A stretch of DNA of 64,000 bases, taken from positions 1,364,001 to 1,428,000 of the forward strand of contig CAVSZC010000005.1 in assembly GCA_963732365.1 (NCBI GenBank), written 5' to 3'. The position numbers and the translations under genes were made by a program. Positions 28,526 through 36,680 of the stretch are shown here, in pieces (position 1 is the first letter of the stretch; the number at the start of each line of letters is the position of its first letter). Under the pieces are notes generated by a model. That model saw only the letters and a program-made list of their open reading frames with translations. It was not told where the DNA came from and searched no databases. The stretch comes from SR-FBR-E99 sp963732365. Lineage in GTDB: Bacteria; Bacteroidota; Bacteroidia; Bacteroidales; VadinHA17.

Positions 28526-28837
28526 CTAATACACCAGATATTTCACAGTCTTGCCGGTTTCGGCCGCATAGCTGATCTCCCTACGGGTTGATTCACCGAC
28601 ATAACCGCCAGGGTTGATGACAAATATTTCATCGGCCAGATCAATTTTCCGGAGATGCATGTCGTCAAGCATTTTCTTATTGTCATTTTCATAAACTTCA
28701 GGATCTCCGGAATGGCCGAAGAGACCGACACTGATTACAATGTTACCTTCGAGGGTCAGTCGCTTCTCTTCAGCAATGTACTGCTCTTTAAACCGGGTAC
28801 TGCCACATAATGTAATTATTTTGTAACCTCCTATCAT
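28526..28837 (-). CDS. nucleoside 2-deoxyribosyltransferase-like protein
   Basis: 103 residues. It begins KIITLCGSTRFKEQYIAEEK and ends with LADEIFVINPGGYVGESTRR and ISYAAETGKTVKYL, the layout of the deoxyribosyltransferase-like (DUF4406-type) Rossmann proteins that bind nucleotides or modify nucleosides. Relatives occur in phage and mobile DNA. The ATG at 28837 gives the usual start just before the GST loop. It overlaps a probable gene fragment on the same strand. Confidence 0.75.
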   Translation of the reverse strand: MIGGYKIITLCGSTRFKEQYIAEEKRLTLEGNIVISVGLFGHSGDPEVYENDNKKMLDDMHLRKIDLADEIFVINPGGYVGESTRREISYAAETGKTVKYLVY

Positions 28838-29096
28838 AACTCACTTGTGTATTGCCACAATTTAACAGAAATGCAGCTGATTTCAAACTTATCATGTTGC
28901 AAAAATTAGCCCTGTTACTGCCGGTATAGTTGAACTCGTCAAGGACTTCAAGGGTCTTGAAGTACGCTTCGTGCATGCCGATCTGCTTCTTGTCAGCACC
29001 GGGCCGGGAGAGAGTGAAGGCGGCATCGCGGAGCATCGGGAAATAATACCGGTAAGGATCTTCATTACCGACTGATTTTTCGATAATGTCACTCAA
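28788..29096 (-). pseudogene. fragment of an unknown GC-rich gene
   Basis: The frame SVGNEDPYRYYFPMLRDAAF...FKTLEVLDEFNYTGSNRANF (about 28890-29095) has clear coding bias and higher GC than both sides, but no complete gene. It begins at a TTG overlapping the stop of the gene at 29089 and, after NFCNM, runs on as low-quality sequence into the start of the 28526 gene. I do not recognise the family. It could instead be a short intact protein. Confidence 0.4.
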
Positions 29097-29520
29097 TAAC
29101 AACTGCTGGAACAGTTTTAACCATTTGGTCTTGAGTATTGTATTGATATGTTCCGATTTGTCTTGCACATTTATTGGCAGGAATTTTGATTTTTTGCTGG
29201 TCATAATAAGATATGCCATCGTAATTAATAAGCAAAACCACTATCCCATCGAGAATGTCGCCGGTTGTTGCTAATGCCATATTCGGTGCCAGAACTTGAA
29301 AAATTTCGATTTGATTAATTACAGTTGTTACGAGCCCTTTACTTATATCATAATCTGTTTTTTCATATTCAGTTGTTATACATTCCCCCTTTTCTGGAAA
29401 TATCGTAAGTCCAGGCAGACCATCATTTGGTTGATTCGAGGTATTTATCAAAATCCCTAAGAAAATTGTAGCTAAAATTCCTGCTACAAATCCACTGCTG
29501 AATAATAGTATATTTTTCAT
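29089..29520 (-). CDS. small membrane-anchored protein of unknown function
   Basis: 143 residues. MKNILLFSSGFVAGILATIF is an N-terminal anchor; the rest is a small beta-rich domain ending GISYYDQQKIKIPANKCARQ and MVKTVPAVVIE. I have the impression of a conserved Bacteroidota hypothetical family with this ending, and length and ends appear intact. No function is known. Confidence 0.7.
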   Translation of the reverse strand: MKNILLFSSGFVAGILATIFLGILINTSNQPNDGLPGLTIFPEKGECITTEYEKTDYDISKGLVTTVINQIEIFQVLAPNMALATTGDILDGIVVLLINYDGISYYDQQKIKIPANKCARQIGTYQYNTQDQMVKTVPAVVIE

Positions 29521-29711
29521 AGTTCAAATTGTTAATTGGTTGATTATTGTTTTTATTGTCTAAACACTTTCTATTTTCTGCACTATCATTATACGCAACG
29601 CTCAATTCCTGTCTCCTGAATTTTGTTTCTGGAAACGGAGTCCCGCGGTCTTGTGGAGCTAAACTGAGATCCTTGATGACCTCTCTGTCGAAGGAGGTCA
29701 GTATATTTTAG

Positions 29712-30992
29712 TCAGTCATTTAAGGCCTGGTATACAAGGGCTTTAAATTTTCCCTGGATTTCAGAATGGCTTAATGGGAATTCCTGTGTGAACAAAAGGC
29801 AAACAAGCCGCTCCCGGGGATCAGCCCAGTACGTAGTACCAAAAAAGCCGCCCCAGGCAAATGATCCTTCAGAAACACCAAGCACAGCCTGTCCCTCTTT
29901 TGAAGTGATCTGAAACCCAAGACCAAATTTGTCCTTACCCAAACTCAGATTGCCTATCTGGTTGGATGTCATTAATTCAACGCTCCTTCGTGAGAGAAGC
30001 CTTTTGCCATTATACTCTCCTTTGTTCAGCATCATCTGCAAAAAAGTGGCGTAATCCTTTGTTGTTGAACTTAATCCGGCTCCTCCTGAAAAATAGGTGC
30101 CTTCAACCGTTGGATAATTCACTTCCACACCAACCAGCGTCTGATCTGTCCATTTCATGAGATGATGCCTGTCATCTTCGGTATAAGCAGTGACCAGCCT
30201 TTCCACTTTTGACGGTGGCAAATAAAAATAGGTATCGGTCATACCAAGCGGTTCGAAGATATGTGTCTTAAAATAATGATCGAGACTCTCTCCGGATAGT
30301 ACCTCAACAAGATAGCCGAGGACATCCACATTCAATCCATAGGTGAATCTTTCACCTGGCTGGTGCGCAAGAGGTAATTTGCCCAGCACTGTTATTTTAT
30401 CGCCCAATGTTATTTTGTCGCTTCCAAATCCGGCGGGAATACCTGATTTTGCGTAGATAGCTCGCATATACTCTGACCCGAAACCAGCATAATCAATCCC
30501 GGAAGTGTGGGTTAAAAGATCTCTTACTGTTATTTCACGTTTTGCGGGGATAGTAGTATAAGTGGTATCCTTTTCATTGAACCGGTCAAGAACGCGGGGG
30601 TCAGCAAATTCGGGGATATATTTTGATACCGGATCATCGAGGAGAAATTTTCCTTCCTCAAACAGCATCATCACTGCAACGCTGGTAATAGCTTTTGTCT
30701 GTGAAGCGATACGGAAAATATTATCGGTTCGCATAGGTGATTTTGTCTCAATATCGTTTACTCCAAATGCTTTGTTATAAACAATTTTCCCGTCACGTGC
30801 GATGAAGCCAACAGCGCCAACGATCCATCCGCTGTCGATGTTCTCCTGCAGCATCTTATCGATACGGATCAACCGTTCTTCAGAAACATTTGCTGAAAGC
30901 GGAGATGCCTCCTTCAGTTCAGTAGTCCGGGAGCAGGACGCTGAGATTCCCAAAATAAGAACAGCAACTGGTAAATACTTAATTATTTGCAT
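29712..30992 (-). CDS. lipoprotein serine hydrolase (beta-lactamase family, class C-like)
   Basis: 426 residues. Lipobox ILGISASC at residues 13-20 predicts attachment to a membrane. The catalytic SxxK is IASQTKAITSVAV near residue 97; the YxN element is FTYGLNVDVLGYLVE near 220; HTSG at DLLTHTSGIDY near 160 is typical of the family; and the C-terminal GGFFGTTYW replaces the KTG loop. Members are esterases, D-aminopeptidases or beta-lactamases, and the substrate cannot be told from sequence. It is monocistronic, with a repeat-filled region upstream. Confidence 0.9.
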   Translation of the reverse strand: MQIIKYLPVAVLILGISASCSRTTELKEASPLSANVSEERLIRIDKMLQENIDSGWIVGAVGFIARDGKIVYNKAFGVNDIETKSPMRTDNIFRIASQTKAITSVAVMMLFEEGKFLLDDPVSKYIPEFADPRVLDRFNEKDTTYTTIPAKREITVRDLLTHTSGIDYAGFGSEYMRAIYAKSGIPAGFGSDKITLGDKITVLGKLPLAHQPGERFTYGLNVDVLGYLVEVLSGESLDHYFKTHIFEPLGMTDTYFYLPPSKVERLVTAYTEDDRHHLMKWTDQTLVGVEVNYPTVEGTYFSGGAGLSSTTKDYATFLQMMLNKGEYNGKRLLSRRSVELMTSNQIGNLSLGKDKFGLGFQITSKEGQAVLGVSEGSFAWGGFFGTTYWADPRERLVCLLFTQEFPLSHSEIQGKFKALVYQALND

Positions 30993-31157
30993 GTTAATAT
31001 CAAATTAGGTGGCTACTATGAGTCTGGCATACAAAGGCGATAAACAAAATTAGGAGTTTTTTTTCATTTGGCCTCCTTATCTGTCATAAGCCTGCACCAG
31101 GGGTATGGCCTTCAGTGGTTGGCGGATGCGGAAGAGGAAGCGACCGGGCGAGGGGCA

Positions 31158-31232
31158 AGGTTAAGGTTAAGGTTAAGGTTAAGGTTAAGGTTGAGGTTAA
31201 GGTTAAGGTTAAGGTTGAGGTTGAGGTTAAGG
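31158..31232. repeat. AAGGTT(A/G) hexamer array
   Basis: About twelve near-perfect AAGGTT / GAGGTT units in tandem, the longest such array in the window. It produces spurious Leu-Arg open frames. Confidence 0.88.
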
Positions 31233-31350
31233 GGGAGGGAGGGGTTTTCAGTTGTCAGTTATCTGTCTAAACTTTTTGATTCTTCGGTCTTCGGTCTTCG
31301 TTCTTCAGTCTTCAGAGCGCAGAGACAGACCCTCCTTCTCCGCCGGTTGG
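31224..31350. repeat. 127-bp identical direct repeat, copy 1
   Basis: Runs from AGGTTAAGGGGGAGGGAGGG through GTTGTCAGTTATCTGTC and GGTCTTCGGTCTTCG to CTCCGCCGGTTGG. It is identical base for base to 33781-33907. Confidence 0.9.
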
Positions 31351-31547
31351 CAGATTCGGAGGCTGAGGAAGGGAATAGGCAGTAGGCAGCAGGCAGTAGT
31401 TTTGAATGCAGGACAATCAGCCAGCGAAGCCTGATCTCGCTTTGGCTGGATAAAACCGTGCGAACTTGCCCCTCAAGGGGAGAAACTACCTGCCGATATT
31501 GTCCGTGTTGGTGGCAGTTTTGATCAGGTCAAATCAAATGTTCTTGA

Positions 31548-32042
31548 CTAACTGCCGAATTTTGCATAGTAGTCGTTGATTGATCTGCCGGGATTATTTT
31601 TGGTCCATTCCCGGAGACTTGGTTTTGAGGACATTGTTGTTCCTTGCCCTGATTTATTTACGGCGATAGCATCTTTAGTTACATTAATTACAATTTGATT
31701 TTGATCCATTTTTTGAAGACTTTCCCATAAAGCAAATTGTCTATTGTTTTCATCTTCAATTTCTTTATTGTAACTGTTTACGCTCATTATTGCCCAAATA
31801 ATGCAAATCAACCAATAAGTCAGAGCCAGGAATATTAAAATGCCTAATGACAAATTCATTAAAACTGAATTGTCTTGCACAACACCATAGACTAAAAGTA
31901 CGAAAAGAAATACTGGCGTAAGTATCATTAAGATTGCTCCTGTTACACTGGCATATAATAGTCCAAGTGGTCCGAATAAAATGGTCAGGAGGATTGCGAT
32001 TCCTACACTTTTTTGTGATTTTGTTATAAATGGTGACGTCAT
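31548..32042 (-). CDS. polytopic membrane protein of unknown function
   Basis: 164 residues. Hydrophobic segments lie at about 12-33 (GIAILLTILFGPLGLLYASV), 34-55 (LMILTPVFLFVLLVYG) and 64-90 (LSLGILIFLALTYWLICIIW), then a soluble tail ending in REWTKNNPGRSINDYYAKFG. The tail motif 'NPGRSINDYY' is a pattern seen in many short Bacteroidota membrane proteins. Role unknown. Confidence 0.72.
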   Translation of the reverse strand: MTSPFITKSQKSVGIAILLTILFGPLGLLYASVTGAILMILTPVFLFVLLVYGVVQDNSVLMNLSLGILIFLALTYWLICIIWAIMSVNSYNKEIEDENNRQFALWESLQKMDQNQIVINVTKDAIAVNKSGQGTTMSSKPSLREWTKNNPGRSINDYYAKFGS

Positions 32043-32185
32043 TCCAAGATAAAGTTTATTTGATATGTTTGTCTGTCATTAGATTAAAGCCATCGGATGG
32101 CATAATGAAATGTTGTCAATTGCAGACAATGTCCTGTTGTATTTCAAGATATTTTAAAGTGGACGAAATCACTACGCATGCAAAA

Positions 32186-33478
32186 CTATTTATCAAGTTT
32201 TATTACATAAAGTTTCCCTAAACGTGTATTAGTTATAAGAAAATAAAGTCTGTTTTCGGTTTCATATAAAACATTAGTGATATTTAAGTCAAGAGGCAGC
32301 TCGCAACGTTGACCAGCATATAAAACACTTATTCCAAAACCTGCATGCCACCAATATTCTTCGAAGACGCTCGTCCCAAATGCACAAATCATTTTTGTAG
32401 CTCCATCTTCCGGATTCAGGGCATAAAGAGATTCACGATTCGTAACTACTGAATAACCATATATTTTGAATACCGGGGAGGAGGTGTAAAACAAATTTCC
32501 CATGGAATCAACAGCAATGGAGGTCGGATATTTTAAATCGCTAGCTAAAACATCTACATTATTACTTTTATCAACTTTGTAAATTACATTGCCTAATAAA
32601 TCAGCAATGTAGAATTCAGTTCCAAATCTTTTTTTACCTTCTTCAGAGTTCTCAACAATCTTTAACTGCTCTAAGCAAGGTGTACCGAGCCATTGAGATA
32701 AATTTTCCGGATATTGAAGAAAAGCAGAACCTATGGTTGTCGGTAATTCAAATTCAGTGTTTATTGAACTATTTTTAATAGATATTAATCTCTTTGGTCT
32801 GATGACAGTATTGGGATTATTCTGATCCAGAACAGGTGTCTGGGCGGCATATATTTTTTTACTTTTGCCATATATCAAATCAGTAATTCCAGTCAGATCA
32901 GGGTCTTCTAAAAGGACGCTTGTTGATCCAATTGAATTAGTAAGGAATATTTTATCAGAGCTATTTGACGAAGTAAGAATTGAATCATTGCTAATTATAC
33001 AATTGTCTAAGAGTAGTCTGCTGGCTCTCCATATAGAGTCTGGCTCTCCCAATATAATCCATGAACCGAAATATGAGAAAGAATCAAAGTCATCTTCGTA
33101 TTTCAGGTAGTCAAATTCCGATATTGTATTTATTACTAAAGTATTGATTGGCAATTCATTTGTCGAAAGTTGCTCCAAATCTATTTCGTACCTGGATATT
33201 TTGGGGTTCTGATCTATTTGAATGCCTCCGTTACTATGAAGATTTTGAAATCTTGGGCCCTCTATAAAAACACCTGAAGCAATGTTCTGGGAAACATTCT
33301 TAGAATTATTTTTGAGCTCGCTGGCATAAATGAAACTTGATAAACCAGAAGGAAACTCCAAATTGTTTTTTATGGAAGTTACAGAAGGGTTTTTAAAATC
33401 TGGAAGGATATAGGGTTCAGGTGTGGGCTTTTCTTCGCAAGAAGATGCTAAAATTATTATACAAATAATTAGCTCCAT
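32186..33478 (-). CDS. lipoprotein, possibly beta-propeller (NHL-like)
   Basis: From ATG 33478, MELIICIIILASSCEEKPTP has a lipobox ASSC; the open frame to 33535 adds an unlikely charged leader. The mature protein (about 415 residues) contains strand pairs such as LYPTS-like KYPTSIAVDSMGNLFYTSSP and LLGNVIYKVDKSNNVDVLAS, which resemble NHL/SMP-30 propeller blades. It probably sits on the cell surface or the periplasmic face of the outer membrane. It is the longest gene between the two 127-bp repeats. Confidence 0.72.
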   Translation of the reverse strand: MELIICIIILASSCEEKPTPEPYILPDFKNPSVTSIKNNLEFPSGLSSFIYASELKNNSKNVSQNIASGVFIEGPRFQNLHSNGGIQIDQNPKISRYEIDLEQLSTNELPINTLVINTISEFDYLKYEDDFDSFSYFGSWIILGEPDSIWRASRLLLDNCIISNDSILTSSNSSDKIFLTNSIGSTSVLLEDPDLTGITDLIYGKSKKIYAAQTPVLDQNNPNTVIRPKRLISIKNSSINTEFELPTTIGSAFLQYPENLSQWLGTPCLEQLKIVENSEEGKKRFGTEFYIADLLGNVIYKVDKSNNVDVLASDLKYPTSIAVDSMGNLFYTSSPVFKIYGYSVVTNRESLYALNPEDGATKMICAFGTSVFEEYWWHAGFGISVLYAGQRCELPLDLNITNVLYETENRLYFLITNTRLGKLYVIKLDK

Positions 33479-33535
33479 CTGGGATAAAATTCCAACATGT
33501 CTCATAAGGTTCATTTTAGAATTTATCGGATACAT

Positions 33536-34068
33536 CGTTAAAGTTATTAATAATTATCTATTTCGTACCTGTTAATTTAGATAAAAACAAATGAATGGCT
33601 TTGCAAGCTTCCCTATTCCTCGGGCCAATCAATAGTAGATGTTTTTCAGTAATGCGGTTCAATTTGACTATCACGGTCAGACTTCAAGCGGCAGTTGGAG
33701 ACCTCCTTCTCCGCCAGGCGGCGGATACGGAGGACGGTGCAAGGAGCAAGGGGCAAGGGGCAAGGTTAAGGTTGAGGTTAAGGTTAAGGGGGAGGGAGGG
33801 GTTTTCAGTTGTCAGTTATCTGTCTAAACTTTTTGATTCTTCGGTCTTCGGTCTTCGTTCTTCAGTCTTCAGAGCGCAGAGACAGACCCTCCTTCTCCGC
33901 CGGTTGGGGGATTCGGTGGGCAAAGCAGCGCAGCGTCAAGAAACGTAGCAAAGTAGTCCCGCCAGCGGCGGTAAACAACTTGCCATTAGCATTATCCGTG
34001 TTAGATGCAGAATTTATAATTAAGAGGTTAACTCAATTAGCGATATCACTTTCCATAAGGAAATTGAG
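33536..34068. other. intergenic repeat mosaic
   Basis: 530 bp with no gene: GGGGCAAGG units, AAGGTT tract (33763-33788), second 127-bp repeat, a CCGCCAGCGGCGG hairpin near 33960 and ATTATCCGTGTTAG, the shared flank motif, just before candidate cassette B. Confidence 0.7.
33781..33907. repeat. 127-bp identical direct repeat, copy 2
   Basis: Identical to 31224-31350, 2,557 bp away. The sequences differ immediately outside both ends. Confidence 0.9.
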
Positions 34069-36378
34069 CTATCTATATGGGAGGTTCATCTTTCTGGCGA
34101 TTTCCTGGAAACGAGGCTCATTATGGAGCTTGTCAAAGACAGGGTAAGTTACCGCCCAGAGTATATTTAAATCATGCATATCATAACAACTCTCCAACAT
34201 GTCCAAAGCCCGTACATAGTTGTCAGCGCACGCATAGATACAAGCAATATCCCATGGAAGAATATAGTGCGTTTTTAAGCGAGCAACAAGTGTATCAGCC
34301 AAAAGATTTAACGAACCTCTTAAGCCTCCTTCAGTATAACCTGAATCAATAAAATCTTTAATTTCCTTTTCGTTAATAAAGTCATTGTAAGTTACCCCCA
34401 AATATGTCTTCCATGCATCCATTTCTTCTGTATACTTTCCGATCAGGTGAAGTGCTACCGGAAGGTTGGATAAAGCTATCATATTGCCAGGATTAATTTT
34501 AAGTATATCATTCCATTTCTCAATTGCATCATTATACTTACCGGCAATAAATAAATTATAGCCATACATTGCTTTTATACCAATATTAAGTGGATCAAGC
34601 TTAAGAGCCAACTCGTTTTGCTCTTTCGCCTCCTCGAAGTGTCCTATATTGGTCAGTAAATTAGCATACTGCACACGTCCCCTTGCATCGTTAGGATAAA
34701 ACGTAATGTATTTCTTAAAAGATAATTCAGCGCCTTTCCAATCCCACTTAAAATACCTTTGAACTCCAGCATAAGCCAGCAAAGCAGTGCTATCAAGTTC
34801 AACGGCTTTTTTACTGGCTGCAATAGCTTTTGATCCAGCATCCACGCTTTCTGAATATCCCCATATCGCAAGATTTAACCAGATCGAACTAATACCTGCA
34901 TATCCAGGTGCATATTCCGGGTCCTCCTCTATAGCCTTTTCAAAGTATTGTAAAGCAGCAGCATAGTCCTGTTGAGTATGTCTCTCTAAATAATACCTGC
35001 CCTGAAGATAATATTCATAAGCTAAGCGATTTGAGGTAGGTGATTTCTCAATAAGCTCTATTTCGTGTGGAGACAAAACAGCTTTCAGCTCCCTGGCCAC
35101 AGATTGTGCCACCTCACTCTGAATTAAGAAAATGCGGGACAGATCACTCATATCTCCGTCATATGTCTCTGACCATAAATGTGCGTCGGTTCCGGCATCA
35201 ATAAGCTGGACGGTTATCCGTACCGTGTTCCCTGCTTTTCTAACACTGCCTTCCAGAATTGCAGTGACGCCCAGCTGCCCGGCAATTTCCTTAAGCGACA
35301 AATCGGAATTCTTAAACCGCATGGAGGAAGTGCGTGAAATAACCGTCATATCGCCTATTTTGAAAAGGCGGTCAAGTATCTCATCCATCATCCCATCGCT
35401 GAAATAGTCCTGCTCCGGATCGTTGCTGAGGTTTTTAAATGGTAAAACAGCGATTGATTTTTCAGTTATTGATTCACCTGAAGCTGAGCGCTTCTTTATC
35501 AGAGCCGGTATTGTGAAAATTCCTGCAAGAAGGAAGATGATAATTATTGAAGCGGCAATGTAGGTTTTAGTTATTTTGCCTTTCCTGACCCCCTTTTCCA
35601 TCTTGAAACTATCAGTAATTCCTGTCACAGTCTTACTGTGTGGATCCTTCATGACTCGAATAATTCCTTTTACAGTATTGGCAACTTTGTTTATCTGATT
35701 CCTGTAGCGGGTTTTATTTAGGTTTTTTCCCTCATCATCCTCAGGAGTGAGCGGTCTGTTTACGCCTGGCTCTTTGTAAATAAACTCAATGGATCTCAGT
35801 ACCCCGCCAAGCTCTTTTTCCACTAATTCCTGGTCCTCTGGCTCAAGATCATTAATCTTTACAGGAAGAATCCTGCTGGTTACATTTCCTCCGCTAAGTT
35901 TTATATCCCTTCCAAACTGATCTTCCTTTGCATTGCGGTTAAATGCACAAAATTCATTTTGCCAGGCGAAGCTTTTTGTGTCACAATAGGTTTGCGATAT
36001 TATGGGGATGAATATCAGGCTCTTTAGTTTCCCTTCAAGGCTTTTATCAACATTATGCATCTCTAATAATCCATCATATGGATTTTCATCAAAATATATT
36101 GTGATATCCTCTTTAAAGGTAGCTTCAAGCTCTTTCTTAAGATCGCCAACGAATCTGGTCACCCAACCGTCGAACTTGTTGTCTTTCTGCCGGTAGCTTA
36201 TGAAAATATCGTAGTTAAAGCCTTCAATAATACTTGCCATCGCGGTATGGTTATAAGAGAATAATGTGAATTCTTATTTATTCTAATCAAAATTAATCTA
36301 TTGTAAGTGACAAGTCAAGCTATGAGCCTTAATTCAATCTAAATCCTTCAGCAGTCAGTACTCCGGCCTGCATATAAC
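34000..36378 (-). mobile_element. candidate cassette B (membrane TIR-TPR gene)
   Basis: GTTAGATGCAG at 34000-34010 and CTGCATATAAC at 36368-36378 match as reverse complements in 10 of 11 positions and enclose a single gene. The left box has the attC form GTTRRRY and follows ATTATCCGT. Hypothesis only. Confidence 0.35.
34069..36240 (-). CDS. TIR domain - TM - TolB-like - TPR protein
   Basis: 723 residues. N-terminal TIR: YDIFISYRQKDNKFDGWVTR, YFDENPYDGL, and SQTYCDTKSFAWQNEFCAF, where the Glu after Trp sits at the usual catalytic position. One transmembrane helix (IAASIIIIFLLAGIFTIPAL, about 228-250) follows. Next is a TolB-N-terminal-like domain, SIAVLPFKNLSNDPEQDYFS with EGSVRKAGNTVRITVQLID (about 265-385), then six or more TPRs to the end. 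TIR domains cut NAD+ or act as scaffolds. The TM places TIR in the cytoplasm and the TPR part outside it, or the reverse. A shorter paralogue without TM lies next door. Confidence 0.9.
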   Translation of the reverse strand: MASIIEGFNYDIFISYRQKDNKFDGWVTRFVGDLKKELEATFKEDITIYFDENPYDGLLEMHNVDKSLEGKLKSLIFIPIISQTYCDTKSFAWQNEFCAFNRNAKEDQFGRDIKLSGGNVTSRILPVKINDLEPEDQELVEKELGGVLRSIEFIYKEPGVNRPLTPEDDEGKNLNKTRYRNQINKVANTVKGIIRVMKDPHSKTVTGITDSFKMEKGVRKGKITKTYIAASIIIIFLLAGIFTIPALIKKRSASGESITEKSIAVLPFKNLSNDPEQDYFSDGMMDEILDRLFKIGDMTVISRTSSMRFKNSDLSLKEIAGQLGVTAILEGSVRKAGNTVRITVQLIDAGTDAHLWSETYDGDMSDLSRIFLIQSEVAQSVARELKAVLSPHEIELIEKSPTSNRLAYEYYLQGRYYLERHTQQDYAAALQYFEKAIEEDPEYAPGYAGISSIWLNLAIWGYSESVDAGSKAIAASKKAVELDSTALLAYAGVQRYFKWDWKGAELSFKKYITFYPNDARGRVQYANLLTNIGHFEEAKEQNELALKLDPLNIGIKAMYGYNLFIAGKYNDAIEKWNDILKINPGNMIALSNLPVALHLIGKYTEEMDAWKTYLGVTYNDFINEKEIKDFIDSGYTEGGLRGSLNLLADTLVARLKTHYILPWDIACIYACADNYVRALDMLESCYDMHDLNILWAVTYPVFDKLHNEPRFQEIARKMNLPYR

Positions 36379-36680
36379 AATAGGGCTATGTAGAGTTGGG
36401 ATTTGCGAGTTGAAGACGGAAGACGGAAGACGGAAGACTGAGGAGTTCATGGTTCAAGGTACAGGGTGCAGAGGGTATTTGCGATTTGCGATTGTCGAAT
36501 TGCGAGTTGAAGACCGAAGACCGAAGACCGAAGACGGAAGACTGAGGAGTTTCAGGTTCAAGGTTCCATCCTTCGTTTAAACTACGGCTGGCAAGCAGGG
36601 CTCGATACCTTTTATGAATCTATCCTGGGTGCGGTAGCAGAAGCAAAAACCGTGACAAGCCTATTAAACATACCGACCGT
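36379..36680. repeat. repeat mosaic with GAAGACGGAAGAC and GATTTGCGA modules
   Basis: Two rounds of the order GATTTGCGA - GAAGAC(C/G)GAAGAC - TGAGGAGTT - GGTTCAAGGT, then CGTGACAAGCCTATTAAACA and ACCGACCGTG leading into cassette C. Confidence 0.75.

Larger units (their letters stand above)
30993..31547. other. intergenic repeat mosaic
   Basis: 555 bp with no gene: an AAGGTT tract, a 127-bp block repeated at 33781, a TTCTCCGCC/GGCGGA-type hairpin and a CCCCTCAAGGGG hairpin, ending in TTGTCCGTGTTG, the shared 3'-flank motif. Confidence 0.75.

Noticed and set aside
31158..31232. CRISPR array or telomere
   Set aside because: Units are six bases with no spacers and no cas genes nearby; a chromosome end is not plausible inside continuous coding sequence.
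31068..31434. Open frames rich in Leu-Arg repeats on the plus strand
   Set aside because: They translate the AAGGTT hexamer array and the 127-bp repeat; no homology or coding bias.
31507..31517. GTTGGTGGCAG as the left box of a fifth cassette
   Set aside because: The flank motif is present, but I found no complementary right box outside coding sequence before 34000; the only match (near 32341) is inside the lipoprotein gene.
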